Shown: positions 33,451 to 44,144, counted from the stretch's first letter. The stretch: 64,000 nucleotides of DNA from Ceratotherium simum simum (GCF_000283155.1 NW_004454163.1:28159395-28223394); one strand, 5' to 3'. The notes: generated from the letters alone by a model not told the origin. Numbers and translations: made by a program.

Positions 33451-34129
33451 CAAGTCACATAGTCTCCAGTCCATAGACAAGAAAGGCTTCCAAACGGAAT
33501 AAGGCATTTCTAGAAAATGGACACTGTAGTTAGTGGCAATTAAATCAAATTCTTGGTTAAAAAAAGACACTGTGTCACTCTTGGCTTGTTCCTATTCCAT
33601 CCACCATTTGAGAACAAAAATTTCTTCTTCATTGTTGAAGAGCAAAAATTCATCCTAACCCCACAGAGTGATGGTGTTGCCCAGTAAAACAGGTCATTCC
33701 AGAGTGAGAGCCTGTAGTCTCCAAGCTGTTTTGGTTTTTTGTACGTCAGAAGAGATGTCAGGCATTTTTGTTTATTTAAATGAATAATGTAGGTTTCACA
33801 GAGGGATATGTGGGAAGAGGAAGGAGAAGATTACAATACACCCTGGTCAGCCAAGTCCCCTCCATATCCTAAGAGTCCTCTCTCAAAGGCAGTTGCTTTA
33901 TAGCTTTCTCTTTCCAGCTGCCCCCATCGCTTCCAACCAGAGGGCTGGTGACCACCAACTCCTCCCCACATAGATTCTTCCCCTCTGAGCAGCTCACTCC
34001 CTTTTTTTTTTTTTTTTTTTTTAATGTAGAGCAATTTGTCCTCTCTGGATTTCTCCGGTGAGCATCCTTGTCCCTCACCCCCAAGTCTTGGAACTGATAT
34101 TCCTCTTAAAAGATTTCAAGTTTGGTGGG
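33451..34129. other. Unassigned; T20 run
   Basis: No repeat or exon was recognised. A T-run of about 20 lies at 34003-34022. The two overlapping minus-strand frames here with lysine runs are translations of that homopolymer. Confidence 0.45.
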
Positions 34130-34760
34130 GGGTGGCAGAGAAGAAAGTATAAATAATAGCTTTCCCTTATTAAACTTCACTAAACCCATTTCCCCTGCTT
34201 GCAGGCAAGAAAAAGGGGCCTACGTTCTGCTTTAAACAGGAGCCTGTTTATTAGCAGTGTCTCAGTTTTCTTTTAATTGCATTCATTACCTATCGTCCAA
34301 CAGCAAAACTTGTATTGAGAAAGTATGTGTAGCCCAGAACATTATGGAATTGGGGGAGGGGGACATTCTGCTTTTGTTAAGCCAGATATTTTAATTAAAT
34401 TAAATCTTTGAAGTTTTAGAAAAAACTGCCTTCCCTCACACTTACACAACCTTCATTCACCTTCTCTGTCCCGTTAATTTTTCCCAAAGATCTTTTGTTT
34501 TCCACTTTGCCCATCTTTAAATAATTAGCAAATTCAACATCTGATCAGCTTGCTTTTATAGGAAAGTTAAAACATCCAAAAATTTGAAACATTTTTAATC
34601 TAGACATAATACAACGAGATTGGAATGCAAATAGCAGAAAGGGATCCACCACAATTCATGTGAGTGCTCATTAATTACAAGAGACCATTTGCTACTACAA
34701 ATGTGAATTCTACTCGCTTTCCTTTATTAACACCACCAGATTGGGTCCCATAAAGCTAAT
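34130..34760. other. Repeat-free AT-rich block, candidate conserved noncoding element
   Basis: About 630 bp without any repeat signature, made of well-formed transcription-factor-like words: an octamer ATGCAAAT (34626-34633), TTAATTA/ATTAATTAC homeodomain cores (34391-34399, 34669-34677), 'aaataattagcaaattcaacatctgatcagcttgcttttata', and TTCATGTGAGTGCTCATTAA. This texture is typical of vertebrate developmental enhancers, but conservation is not tested. Confidence 0.35.
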
Positions 34761-35010
34761 GAAAACCTAAGCAAAGCACAAACTCTTGGCACCAAGACCC
34801 TTCTCTAGGGTGACAGGAGGGCAAAGAGAGGCTGCAATAGCAAAATGAGCTCAATCTCTTCCTGACTTTCTTTCATTTGTCCTTATTCTGCTTCTGCCTT
34901 TCAACAACCATGTCAAGAGAGAGAACATGAGGTTACAAGCATCATCATCTTTATGGGATCCTTCCTTTATTTCTTCCTTCCTTCCTCCATCAGGATTTAT
35001 TAGCATTGCA
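34761..35010. other. Unassigned; (TTCC)n patch
   Basis: Unique-looking sequence ending in a short TTCCTTCCTTCC tract (about 34965-34988) directly left of the compound ERE. Confidence 0.5.
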
Positions 35011-35232
35011 TTTTTTTTTTTTTTTTTTAAGATTTTATTTTTATTTTATTTTTCCCCCCAAAGCCCCAGTGGATAGTTGTATGTCGTAGCTGCACATCCT
35101 TCTAGTTGCTGTATGCGGGACTCGGCCTCAGGATGAACGGAGAAGCGGTGCCTCAATGCGCACCCGGGATCCGAACCCGGGCCACCAGCATCGCAGCGCG
35201 CGCACTTAACCACCAAGCCACAGGGCCGGCCC
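35011..35232 (-). mobile_element. ERE1 SINE, antisense, landed in tail of another ERE
   Basis: A T18 run (35011-35028), 'taagattttatttttattttatttttccccccaaagccccagtgg', 'gtatgcgggactcggcctcaggatgaacgg', the antisense B box GGATCCGAACC, 'gcgcgcgcacttaaccaccaagccacagggccggccc'. The diagnostic bases ('ctcggcctcaggatgaacgg') are those of the young-looking copy at 30385. To its right a T14 run (35233-35246) is the tail of the next ERE, so this copy inserted into that A-rich tail. Confidence 0.95.
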
Positions 35233-35515
35233 TTTTTTTTTTTTTTGGTGAGAAAGATCAGCCCTGAGCTAACATCCATGCTAATCCTCCTCTTTTTGCT
35301 GAGGAAGACTGGCTCTGAGCTAACATCTATTGCCAATCCTCCTCCTCCTTTTTTTCCCCCCCAAAGCCCCAGTAGATAGTTGTATGTCATAGTTGCACAT
35401 CCTTCTAGTTGCTGTATGTGGGACGCGGCCTCAGCATGGCTGGAGAAACGGTGTGTCAGTGCGCGCCCAGTAGCAGAGCGTGCGTGCTTAACTGCTAAGC
35501 CACGGGGCCGGCCCC
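35233..35515 (-). mobile_element. ERE SINE with dimeric tail module, antisense
   Basis: A T14 tail, two copies of the module (GTGAGAAAGATCAGCCCTGA.. and CTGAGGAAGACTGGCTCTGA.., both continuing GAGCTAACATC), then a complete ERE1-like body ('ccaaagccccagtagatagttgtatgtcat', 'gtgggacgcggcctcagcatggctgg') and the head ending 'ctgctaagccacggggccggcccc'. A 12-15 bp piece around the B box is deleted ('gcgcgcccagtagcagagc'). The outer target duplication is ambiguous (TTAGCATT at 35000-35007 and 35521-35528). Confidence 0.9.
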
Positions 35516-35554
35516 TAGCGTTAGCATTATTCTAAACACTGACCTTCCCCTTAT

Positions 35555-35630
35555 ATTTCATTTGTATCCCTAGTGCTTATGCACAGAGTACAAATTCAAT
35601 ATGAAACAACTGGATGGATAAATGAAGACC
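35555..35630 (+). repeat. L2 3' terminus, sense (short)
   Basis: The segment 'catttgtatccctagtgcttatgcacagagtac..caactggatggataaatgaa' follows the L2 end (tttgtatccccagcgcttagcacagtgcc..gttgaatgaatgaa). Confidence 0.5.
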
Positions 35631-35769
35631 TAGACCTAGCTAGTACAACACCACACTGTAAAAATAGAAAATACAGTTCAGAAAGGGTGGATGGATGCGT
35701 GTGTGCACATGTAACAAGGCACTGCATAAAGAGAAAAACCCTCCGAGTTCCGAGTGGGGAGAAATCTTA

Positions 35770-35910
35770 AGGAGTGATCGCAATAAGCTGGAATAACCCT
35801 GAAAGGCTTTATGGGAAACCTTGAAGCATGAGCAGGACTTGGAGAAATGAGACAAACAGAACAGGGAAGGGGATTTCACAGAGAAAAGCCAGGCCTGAGG
35901 GCAAGAGGGT
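35770..35910 (-). repeat. L2 fragment, antisense (probable)
   Basis: The segment 'aaaggctttatgggaaaccttgaagcatgagcaggacttggagaaatgag', 'agggaaggggatttcacagagaaaagccaggcctgagggcaagagg' resembles antisense L2 (..aggcttcctggagg..ttgaaggatgagtaggagtt..ggagggcattccaggcagaggg..). It is diverged. Confidence 0.45.
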
Positions 35911-36074
35911 GATCTCAGAGGACCACAGGGTGGTCAAGGCAGCCCCAGGAATTGTGGGACATAAATTATCTTGCCCAGTAGCAACAGGACCCTAAGACTA
36001 TGGAGAGGAGGGATATACGATGGTCATAGTTTCTAATCTCAAATCAGAACATGTGGTCTGACGAAACGAAACAC

Positions 36075-36330
36075 TGTGCAGTCCAATGTTAAAAAGCTCA
36101 CATTTGAAGTCAGACAGACTTGAGATCAAAACCTGGCTCACATTTACAGGCCCTGTGCCCTTAGACAACTTGCTAAACCTCTCTGTGTCTCATTGTCTTG
36201 AACCGTAAAATCAAGTAATAATACCTACCTTATAGGGTCGTTGTGGGGATTAAAGGAGGTAACACTTGAATTGCACTGACATGCTCCCAGGAACATACAA
36301 TACTCAGTTTTTTAGCTATTATTACACACA
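36075..36330 (+). repeat. MIR SINE, sense, near full length
   Basis: The order 'tttgaagtcagacagacttgagatcaaaacctggctcac', 'cttagacaacttgctaaacctctctgtgtctcattgtcttgaaccgtaaaatcaagtaataatacctaccttatagggtcgttgtggggattaaagg', then the 3' end near 'ctcagttttttagctattatta'. Confidence 0.9.
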
Positions 36331-37144
36331 GAAGACTAAGAGGACAAAATATTTAGTTTTAAACTATCCTTAAAAAAAAAAAAATTCAGGGTGTGTGTGC
36401 ACCATAGCCAAATGCTAACCACCCACTCAGAAGATCCTGGAAAGACCACTGGAAGTAAAGAAGCCACGACTCCTGCAGCCTCAAATACCAGGGCACAGAA
36501 TTTAGTCCCTGGGGCTGGAAATTCTTTAAGCTGAAGAAATAGGAGAAGCTCAGCGTTACAAGGATTCACCCATTAATGTCGACTAGGCCCTTCGGGTTCT
36601 TGGCTGAAAGGTTTTTGTAAATAAAGTTTTTATTATTATTTCTAAAACAATCTTTCTCCCCTACTTCCATGAAGAAACAGAATTCGGCCTTTACAGATAA
36701 TGATGGCTCATCTCTCCGTAAAACATCTGATTTAAATATAGTCTTTGGCTTTCTCCAGGAAGCATATCTCCCTGCTTTAAAACCTTTCACATCGTGGGTC
36801 ATTTTCAAGTTTTTGCTCATCTTGAAGCAAATACAGCATTATCCACTAATTATATGTTCCTATGTTGCTGTTAAATTCAACAAGAACACAAAATGAAATT
36901 AGTATCCTTCTTCTACTACTAAGTTGTTCTTTTTTTCTCTGATCCCAGGAAACTCGCCCTTATCTTTCATAAGCAAACACACCAACTTTATTTGAGAAGA
37001 GAACCTGTTATCCTTGTTAAAATATTGAAGACCAAGCAAATAAATTACTAGATAAGAAAAAGAGATAACAAGCAGTTGAGACATTATCAAGGGGATCTGA
37101 GGCAGCACCTAGAGCCTGAGATGGACATCACAAGTTCTACTCTG
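36331..37144. other. Unassigned, AT-rich unique sequence
   Basis: No repeat family or exon was recognised. There is an A13 run at about 36371-36383. Short open frames carry no domain. Confidence 0.45.
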
Positions 37145-37290
37145 ACTTCCTCAGGCGGAAAGGGGCTCAACCTCTCTATACCTCAGTTTCCACACGCCAA
37201 GAAATGACTTGTAGGGCTGTTAGCAGATGAAGCGGAAAGCCTGACACTAAATACATGCGACCACTGATATTGTGATCTATTACTTTTTAA
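37145..37290 (+). repeat. MIR fragment, sense
   Basis: The segment 'ctcaacctctctatacctcagtttccacacgccaagaaatgacttgtagggctgttagcagatg' is the MIR core (aacctctctgtgcctcagtttcctcatctgtaaaatg..agggttgttg..). The rest is decayed. Confidence 0.65.
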
Positions 37291-38417
37291 AAATAGAAAG
37301 TGGGAAAAGGTCCCTCCTATTTCTGTCTGGTACTTTATCTCATCTCAGGTAAGTGAATGAGGAAGGATCCAATGGAGAAAGTATGCAGAAGAAACTGGAA
37401 AACTTATGCACACAAGGCCCCTCGTCACTCCATGAAGAGGTTCAGTGCTACAGGGCCACACAAGAACAAAAGAGATACTGGACAGAGCCACAGTCTCCAG
37501 CCAGGAGAATGCTGCTGCTCTTAGAGCTGGCAGTAGGAGGACATGCAAAACAGAGCTACTTATCCAGAAGAGGGTCTCAAACTGACCCTCTCCATAGGCC
37601 ACTCTACCAGCCAGACATAAAACAAAAGCAGGACATTTCACTACTCCCTCGATGTAAACTACGCTTGTACTGAGTACCTGGCTACAATTACCTGTGTTCA
37701 CAAGGAGAGTTAATTCCTCTTCATCTATTTTTACATACAGAAAAATGTTAATTAAACAAGCAGATATGGGAGACTTAGTAAAGAATCAATTTCCACTATA
37801 TACGATTGCTTCAATAGATATTTGCATCAATGCCCAATTTGAACTACTTTTCATAATAATTTTGACATGCACCAGACCAACACTCCTGATTCTTAAAAAC
37901 TGAACTGTGTACTGTTTTTATCAGCTTAACATTAAACGTATTTTTAAGATTTATTCCAAATCTTTCAAATCTTGTCATTCATTCCTTGTCAACTGTTGCT
38001 AAGATGCTTGATAAGGTGAGACTGGAGACAAGACCCTTGGTCTTATCCGGTGAGCAGCACAGATCCTAACAGCCCCAGATCTGCCTCAAACTGGAGATGT
38101 GGGGTCATGCTCACCGCCACCTACACTGTGTTCACCCTGCCTGAGGACGAAAGAAATGCCCTCATTAAAGCAGCCAGGGGAATTATGTTCTGACCTGATT
38201 TGATCGCAAATGCTGGAAAAAGTGTCCCCTCTGGGAGCCTCACCTGCAATGCAGGAGCTGGTGGACCTGCCCCAGCAGGGGTGTTGCCCCTGTGAGGCAA
38301 AGTGGGTAGAAATAAAGAGGAGGAAGGGTCTGTCAGCGACATGAGCTTTGGTCTTTTTGATAAAACATCCTCTAGAACATATTACAGGTAAAAGCTGAAC
38401 TCTTTAAGAACAGTAAA
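37291..38417. other. Unassigned sequence with opposite-strand open frames
   Basis: Two overlapping frames of 106 (37353-37673, plus) and 118 codons (37345-37701, minus) cover the same bases. Neither matches a protein family that I know and no splice context is compelling. The rest is plain unique sequence. Confidence 0.4.
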
Positions 38418-38801
38418 GCCCATATCTGGAATCTTGAAAAAACCAAGCTCATAGATACAAAGAACAGACTGGCGGTTGCCCGAGGCAGGCGGTCGGGGTA
38501 GAGGGGGAATGGGTCAAGGGAGTCAAAAGGTACAAACTTCCAGTTATAAAATAAGAAGGTTCTGGGGATGTAATGTACAGCATGGTGACTATAGTGAATA
38601 ATACTGCATTGCATATTTGAAAGTTGCTAAGAGTAGATCTTCAAAGTTCTCATCACAAGAAAAAAAATTCTGCGTCTAGGTATGGTGAAGGATGTGAACT
38701 AAACTTACTGTGGTGATCATTTCACAATATATACAAACATCAAATCATTATGTTGTAAACATGAAACATGTTGTATGTCAATTTTACCTCAATAAAAAAA
38801 A
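38418..38801 (+). repeat. L1 3' end with poly(A), sense
   Basis: The order 'aagctcatagatacaaagaacagactggcggttgcccgagg', 'gggtcaagggagtcaaaaggtacaaacttccagttataaaataag', 'gggatgtaatgtacagcatggtgactatagtgaataatactgcattgcatatttgaaagttgctaagagtagatctt', 'gtggtgatcatttcacaatatatacaaacatcaaatcattatgttg', ending AATAAA plus an A-run. It is only moderately diverged (L1MA-like). Confidence 0.95.
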
Positions 38802-38837
38802 TTCCAAAGAATTTTAAAACACAAAAAAAAAATAAAG

Positions 38838-39125
38838 CCTGATCATTCCTTCATTTGCTGAAAGCCAATCACCATGCCAGGCCCAGAGGTGCCATAATGA
38901 AGACAACATGTTCTATCCTTAAAGAGAACAGATGGGCAGACGGTTGGAATAGGGCGTGAACTGGGCTCTAGCACAGTCGAAGGGGAGCTCCCTGCTGCCA
39001 GGGAAAGACAGGAAGGGCTTGCTGGAGGAAGAATTGCTCAAACTGAGCCTTGAAAGACAAAAAAGTGGTCCAACTGGATGCTGAGGGGCGGCAAAGGGCG
39101 GCAGCTCCGGGCAGAGGAAAGCACA
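38838..39125 (-). repeat. L2 LINE 3' part, antisense
   Basis: The segment 'ccttcatttgctgaaagccaatcaccatgccaggcccagaggtgcca', 'atccttaaagagaacag', 'gacaggaagggcttgctggaggaagaattgctcaaactgagccttgaaagac', 'cgggcagaggaaagcacatccc' follows antisense L2 (..ggaaggcttcctggaggaagtga..tgagctgagtcttgaaggat..). Confidence 0.7.
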
Positions 39126-41154
39126 TCCCATGGCTACCTCCTCAGGTCCTCAGCAGCCCCATTCCCCAGCCATTACGGGTAATTACCCGGCAGATGTTTC
39201 CTGATTTTCCCACCTGTGCTAAGGCCTTGCTGGGAAACCAGGGACCTAAAGATGACATGGAGCCTCTTTTACCTCCAAGCAGGCACTCTTTACCTCGCAC
39301 TCTGAGACCCCGCCCCTGCCTCTCACTTATCCCAATGAAGTGTTCCTAGGTGGATGATGAAGCACCTTATATTCCCAGGACAGCCCAAACTGAGGGTTAA
39401 AATATACCTGGGTTGTCATCAGAGAGGAAAAGCCAGAGGAAGGCTCGACTGTCCCAGAGCCAACTGGACAACTGTCTGGTGAGGCAGCCTTAGGATAATC
39501 TGTCTTCCTTCTGGCAGTTTCCACGGGAACAGGTGAAGGTGGAAGTGACCTGCTCCACTTGAAAACGGCCCAGGCCAGGCCTCAAGAAACCAGGGTTGGA
39601 AATCTGCTGAGGATATGAATCCGAGTGCTTGAACCCGTCAGCTATAGCTTCCTGCCTGAAGCACATTACCCCTCCCAAGCAACCACGGTGATCTCAGCTC
39701 CTGCTGTGCTTTGGGATAAACTCCAATTTACTCCAAACTTAAATCGGACAAGTACGGTTTTCTTAGAAATACAAGCTTAATTGTTCATTAGCTTTTTCAG
39801 AAAAATGCTTTGTGGAGCTCTCAGAGGGCCGAGATCACACTGACCTGTCTTTTGCACACTCCGTGACAGAGCTTAAACGCATTAGAAGCCCCCCAAATTG
39901 ATCTTTTTAGTTACTTAGAACGAAATTCCTCTGAGGTGACAGACAAGGACACAGTGACCCTTTCAGGGAAAGCAGAAAGGCATCTGTGACAAGGAAAACG
40001 CCCACATAGCAAATCACACACTGCGCACATGAAATGCTGACTTGTGTCTTTTTTTTCTGCTTGTTTATAAATCAGATTTTGTTTTAATTATCTACATACT
40101 TAACAAGCCTGTTATGACATCCTATTACAAATTGTCTTCAAATAAAGTAGCAAACACGACTTTTCTTCCAACATAACATCCATATGTGAATCCCTGCCAT
40201 CTTTGGGCACTGTCTTGGAGCCAACTGAGCATTTGTAAATGGAACATCTCCACTGGGCCACAGGATGATATAAACAAATCTTAGAGGGGTGTCAAGAAAC
40301 ACACCAAGAATAATCTCTGCAGGCTGTACGTTATCTTGGATATTTTGTCATTGACTGTTTTACAATGATAAGAAAAACCTGTTCAGTCTTTTTATACAAG
40401 ACATACGACTTGGAGCATGACTGCTTTTTTAATCAAAATGGGTTAAGCTTACATTTATAACACAAATGCTAGTTCTCTCACTTTACATTTGACCAGCTGC
40501 TCAGAGAAGCCTTTTTTGATGGACGCCCACACTCTAAATGAAAACACATAAGCACACTCATTGCATCCATCAGACTGATAAAGGGAAAGAGTAGTACTTA
40601 TTCTTGAAAACAAGGTTAATCCAAAAATCCTGTCCAGTATACTTGGACATGCATAGCATTTTTGCAACTGTGATTTTAGTCTTCTAGTTTTATGTGATCT
40701 GGGCTGATATTTACCATGTACCAACTGGCATGGATTATGGCTCATGAGCTCATGTATGACATGAAGAGCCTCCTCTTCATGTCCAGAACCTGATCATCTG
40801 TGAACCAACTAAAGGATAGATCATTTACATGGATGCAGATGCACTGCGCTGGAGACCTAACCATCATTTATAATTGTTCAGACTGTATAATCTGTATAAT
40901 TCCAAATTTCACTTAACTGACATACAATAAACTATGGGGTCCAACTCATTTAGTAGTTGGGGACTGGCTATAAAGATAAACTGTGAGGCATGATTGCTAC
41001 AGTCCTACAGACCATCCTAAGCAAAAAGAAGATGGTACAGTTGGATTTCAACATTCATTCTTCTCCTCTTGTTCCTTTCACTGCCCGCCTTCCATGCACT
41101 TCAGCTGCCTCTGACAACCTCAGATTTCGTGCCAAAACAGTGTACTAGGTCTTG
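39126..41154. other. Unassigned, mostly unique sequence
   Basis: About 2 kb with no repeat family, exon or RNA gene recognised. 40020-40200 and 40860-40990 are AT-rich and repeat-free with a conserved-looking texture. Open frames are under 100 codons and domainless. Confidence 0.45.
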
Positions 41155-41425
41155 GAAGCTAATGTAGCACAGTGGTGAAACATAGGTTCTGGAGTCTACC
41201 TGAGTTCAAATTCTAACCACTCACTGTGTGACACTAACAACGTTATCACTCTTTTCAAACCTCAGGTTCTTGGTTTACTAGATACCAAATGGGCATAATA
41301 AAAGCACATATATGTGAGAGGCTTATGTTAAAGATTAAAGAGAAATGTCTCTAACAAGCTACTCAGTACAGTGTTTGACCCACAAGTGCTCAATAAGCAT
41401 TAACTATTATTGTTGTTGTTTATAG
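41155..41425 (+). repeat. MIR SINE, sense, near full length
   Basis: The order 'agcacagtggtgaaacataggttctggagtctacctgagttcaaattctaaccactcactgtgtgacac', 'tttcaaacctcaggttcttggttta', 'accaaatgggcataataaaag', 'aagattaaagagaaatgtc', 'actcagtacagtgtttgacccacaagtgctcaataagcattaactattattgttg'. A T17 run (41442-41458) follows. Confidence 0.93.
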
Positions 41426-41459
41426 ACTTTCTTTCTCAGAATTTTTTTTTTTTTTTTTA

Positions 41460-41934
41460 CTTCTTATAGGTCAACATTACAATGAACTTTCTTGTGTTCC
41501 AGACCCCCAGAATACTCCTTGTGCTAAATAGAGACTATTTAACAAACTTGGGCCAAGGTGTTAATAGGAAACAAAATGATTATGTGTTATTCCTACCAAA
41601 CAGTATCTTTGCATTTTTAAAGAGAGGAGCTACCGTGGTCTTGACCACCTACTTCTGAGATGTGTTTCAGGGAAAGCATAGGAATAAGGCCCGATTTTAG
41701 TTTTCATATCAGCAATGGAATGATCTGGGGAAGGTTCTTTGTCTGAAGCTAAAATTTGTCAACTACTCAAGAAAGGTAAGGATTTCTGAGGGGAAACTTG
41801 AAGACCGGACTATGAGCATTTCAAACAGAGCTTTAACAGAAATAAGGTGTTTACTGCGGATGGACGAGCACTTATCTAATCCCTGTAGAGCCCCAAGCTT
41901 CACTGCCTCAAGGCCCAAAGACTTAGTTAGGCCA
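41460..41934. other. Unassigned sequence
   Basis: No repeat or exon was recognised. Confidence 0.45.
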
Positions 41935-42060
41935 TTGCATCCATTCGTTTGTTCACTTACTCACTTTTCAGTTTGTTGATTCATTTGAGTTTTCAGTGGT
42001 CATTTATTCAGCATCCCCTGTGAACCAGACACTGATCTGGCTACTGAGATATAAAGCTTT
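41935..42060 (-). repeat. L2 3' terminus, antisense
   Basis: The segment 'catccattcgtttgttcacttactcactttt' followed by 'gtcatttattcagcatcccctgtgaaccagacactgatctggctactgagatata' is the antisense L2 end (attcattcattcaacaaatatttattgagcacctactatgtgccaggcactgtgctaggcactggggata). Confidence 0.65.
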
Positions 42061-42196
42061 TATTATATTTTTTAATTGCCTTTTAAGTCATTGACACTTG
42101 AAGTGAATAAGCATCAAATATCCTCAAAGGAGTTCAGAGGATGAATGTCTAATTCAGAAGGAAGGCTGAGGTTTGTTTTCAAGGAGGCCTCTAGTG

Positions 42197-42392
42197 CAGC
42201 ACTGGCTACCAGAACTTTCTGCAATGATAGACATAGCTACAGCTTGGATGTCCAATATGGTGGCCACCATGTGACTACTCCATCCTTGAAATGTGGTTAG
42301 TGTATTTAGGAACTGAATTTTAATTGTATTTAATTTTAATTAACTTAAATAGCCACAGGTGGCTAGTGGCTACTGTATTAGACAGCACAGTG
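42197..42392 (+). mobile_element. hAT-type MITE with terminal inverted repeats
   Basis: It starts CAGCACTGGCTACCAGAACT and ends 'ggctactgtattagacagcacag', diverged inverted ends of the CAGCGCTGTCCAATA type. Inside are 'gtccaatatggtggccaccatgtg', 'tgaaatgtggttagtg', 'aactgaattttaattgtatttaattttaattaacttaaatagccacaggtggctagtgg'. The inner AT palindrome-like core and the flanking GCCAC/GTGGC words are characteristic. Confidence 0.75.
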
Positions 42393-42529
42393 CTTGAGGA
42401 AGCGATGTTGAAAGACTCTTTTAAGAAAAAAGTTTCTCAGGATCTGTGGTAGTGGATAAAAGGTATCTGCAGAGGTATAGTGGCCGAAACATCTTCAGCT
42501 CCTGACCTCCCACTTTACCCATTTATCCA

Positions 42530-43014
42530 CATCCCCATTACTCTCTTCCTTCTGCCAACCCTCCTCAGTGAAAAAGGAATCTCTGCTCTGACCCAAAGTT
42601 GATCTTTCCACTTTTGTTTTGGATCCCATCCCTTCTCATTCATCTATTATCCCCTCTCTTATTTATGATCATCAAGTTCTCCTTCTGCAATGGATCTTTC
42701 TCTTTGGCATATAAACATGTTCATGCCTCTCCTATGTTCAAAACAACACTTTCCTCAATCCTACATTACTCTCTTGCTGCCACTTGTTTGTCTCAGGCCC
42801 AACCAAATCTTTTGAAACAACAGTCTACATCTGTTGTCTCTTTTCTCTTATTATCCAGTCTTCGCTGATTCATAATCTGGCTTCTACCCCCACCCTTCCA
42901 CTGATATGGCTCTCCTGAAGGTCACCAATGTCCTCTTTGATGCTAGATCCAACGGACTTTGAGTTCCTATCTAACTTGACTTTTCTGTCACAGCTGGTCT
43001 GTTGACCAATTCCT
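42530..43014 (+). repeat. L2 LINE ORF2 region, left part (split by ERE)
   Basis: L2 reverse-transcriptase region in nucleotide form: 'acatctgttgtctcttttctcttattatcc', 'aatctggcttctacccccacccttccactgatatggctctcctgaaggtcaccaatgtcctc', 'tagatccaacggactttgagttcctatctaacttgacttttctgtcacagctggtctgttgaccaattcc'. The 89-codon frame at 42599-42868 is a decayed-L2 by-product. Confidence 0.88.
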
Positions 43015-43258
43015 TTTTTTTTTTTTTTGTGAGGAAGATTAGTCCTGAGCTAACAACTGTTGCCAATCCTCCTCTTTTTGCTGAGGAAGATTGGCCCTGG
43101 GCTAACATCTATCCCATATTCCTCCACTTTATATGGAGGCTGCTACAGCATGGCTTGATAAGCAGTGTGTAGGTCCACGCCCGGGATCCGAATCTGTGAA
43201 CCCCGCGCCACCAAAGCGAAGAATGTGCAAACTTAACCATTACGCCACCGGGCCGACC
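43015..43258 (-). mobile_element. ERE SINE (ERE2/3-like), antisense, inside L2
   Basis: A T16 tail, two modules (GTGAGGAAGATTAGTCCTGA.. and CTGAGGAAGATTGGCCCTGG.., continuing (G/A)GCTAACA(T/A)C), 'cctccactttatatggaggctgc', the decayed antisense B box GGATCCGAATC, and the head end 'cttaaccattacgccaccgggccgacc'. The target duplication CCAATTCCT lies at 43006-43014 and 43259-43267. It is more decayed than the ERE1 copies. Confidence 0.92.
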
Positions 43259-43267
43259 CCAATTCCT

Positions 43268-43925
43268 CCTTGAAACTACTACTTCTGACTTCAGGGAAGC
43301 ACTTTTTTCCCTCCTTTTTTGGACTCCATCTCACACTGCTTTGCAGGCTCCTCCTAGTGTTCTGATGGGTTCTGTCTTCAGCCATTTTTCCTTCTCATTG
43401 CTCCTTGGAGCCTCATCTACTTCTTTGGCTTCATCTACCATTCATATGCCAATGACTATCAAAAGTCTATCTCAGCTCACATCTCTCTCCTGTTCCCCCG
43501 ACCCATATATGCAGTTGCTTACTGGATATCTCCTCTTCCATATCTCACAAATATCTCAAATTCAACAAGTCCAAATCTAAATCATCATAATCCACCCTCA
43601 TCCCCATTAAAATGGTTCTTCCTAGGTATTCCATATGCCAGAGGATAGTTCCATTATTCACCTAGTAGACTAAAGCCAGACAGAAATCATTCTTGTCTCC
43701 TCTCTTATATTCAATCTCCACCTCTGGTCCACCAAGTACTATAGGGTCTACCCTCTTACTATTTCTTAAATCTTTATACTTCACTCAATCCCTACTATCA
43801 CAGTTTAGTAAATGACTTCACACCTTCTGGCCTAGTTTACTGTAAAAGTATCTACCTCATATCACTTTTAGCCTTCTCCAATCCATTTTCATGTGATCAG
43901 ATCTGATCATTTCAGCAAATTTGCA
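43268..43925 (+). repeat. L2 LINE ORF2 region, right part (continuation)
   Basis: L2 resumes: 'ttctgatgggttctgtcttcagccatttttccttctcattg', 'catctaccattcatatgccaatgactatcaaaagtctatctcagctcacatctctctcctgttccc', 'tatatgcagttgcttactggatatctcc', 'acaaatatctcaaattcaacaagtccaaatctaa', 'agccagacagaaatcattcttgtctcctctc', 'cttctccaatccattttc'. Many stops are present. With the left part it forms about 1.1 kb of one L2 copy. Confidence 0.9.
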
Positions 43926-44144
43926 AAGGCATTTTCTAGAGGGTCTACTCCTCTCCCAATAGGAAACATCACCAAAGCACACATTTTCTAAATCATAAGC
44001 TGTACCAGAAAATCGACCCATGCAGGCAATGATCCAGTTATGGGAAAGAGTATTTCAATATGATTGGGCAAGAGAAAGATTTTCATTTACTACCAAGACA
44101 ACATGAATGAAATCTTTCTGCATCAATAAATACTCTTTCTCCAA
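43926..44144. other. Short unassigned gap
   Basis: No feature was recognised. The L2 match fades and the L1 match has not begun. Confidence 0.45.

Noticed and set aside
33831..34084. Lysine-run minus-strand frames as a basic peptide.
   Set aside because: They are the translation of the T20 homopolymer at 34003-34022.
37345..37701. Overlapping 106- and 118-codon frames as an antisense gene pair.
   Set aside because: Opposite-strand overlap across the whole length is the usual sign of chance frames. No domain and no splice evidence.
42599..42868. An 89-codon plus frame resembling a small membrane protein.
   Set aside because: It is within a decayed L2 ORF2 region. Hydrophobicity arises from the pyrimidine-rich L2 strand.
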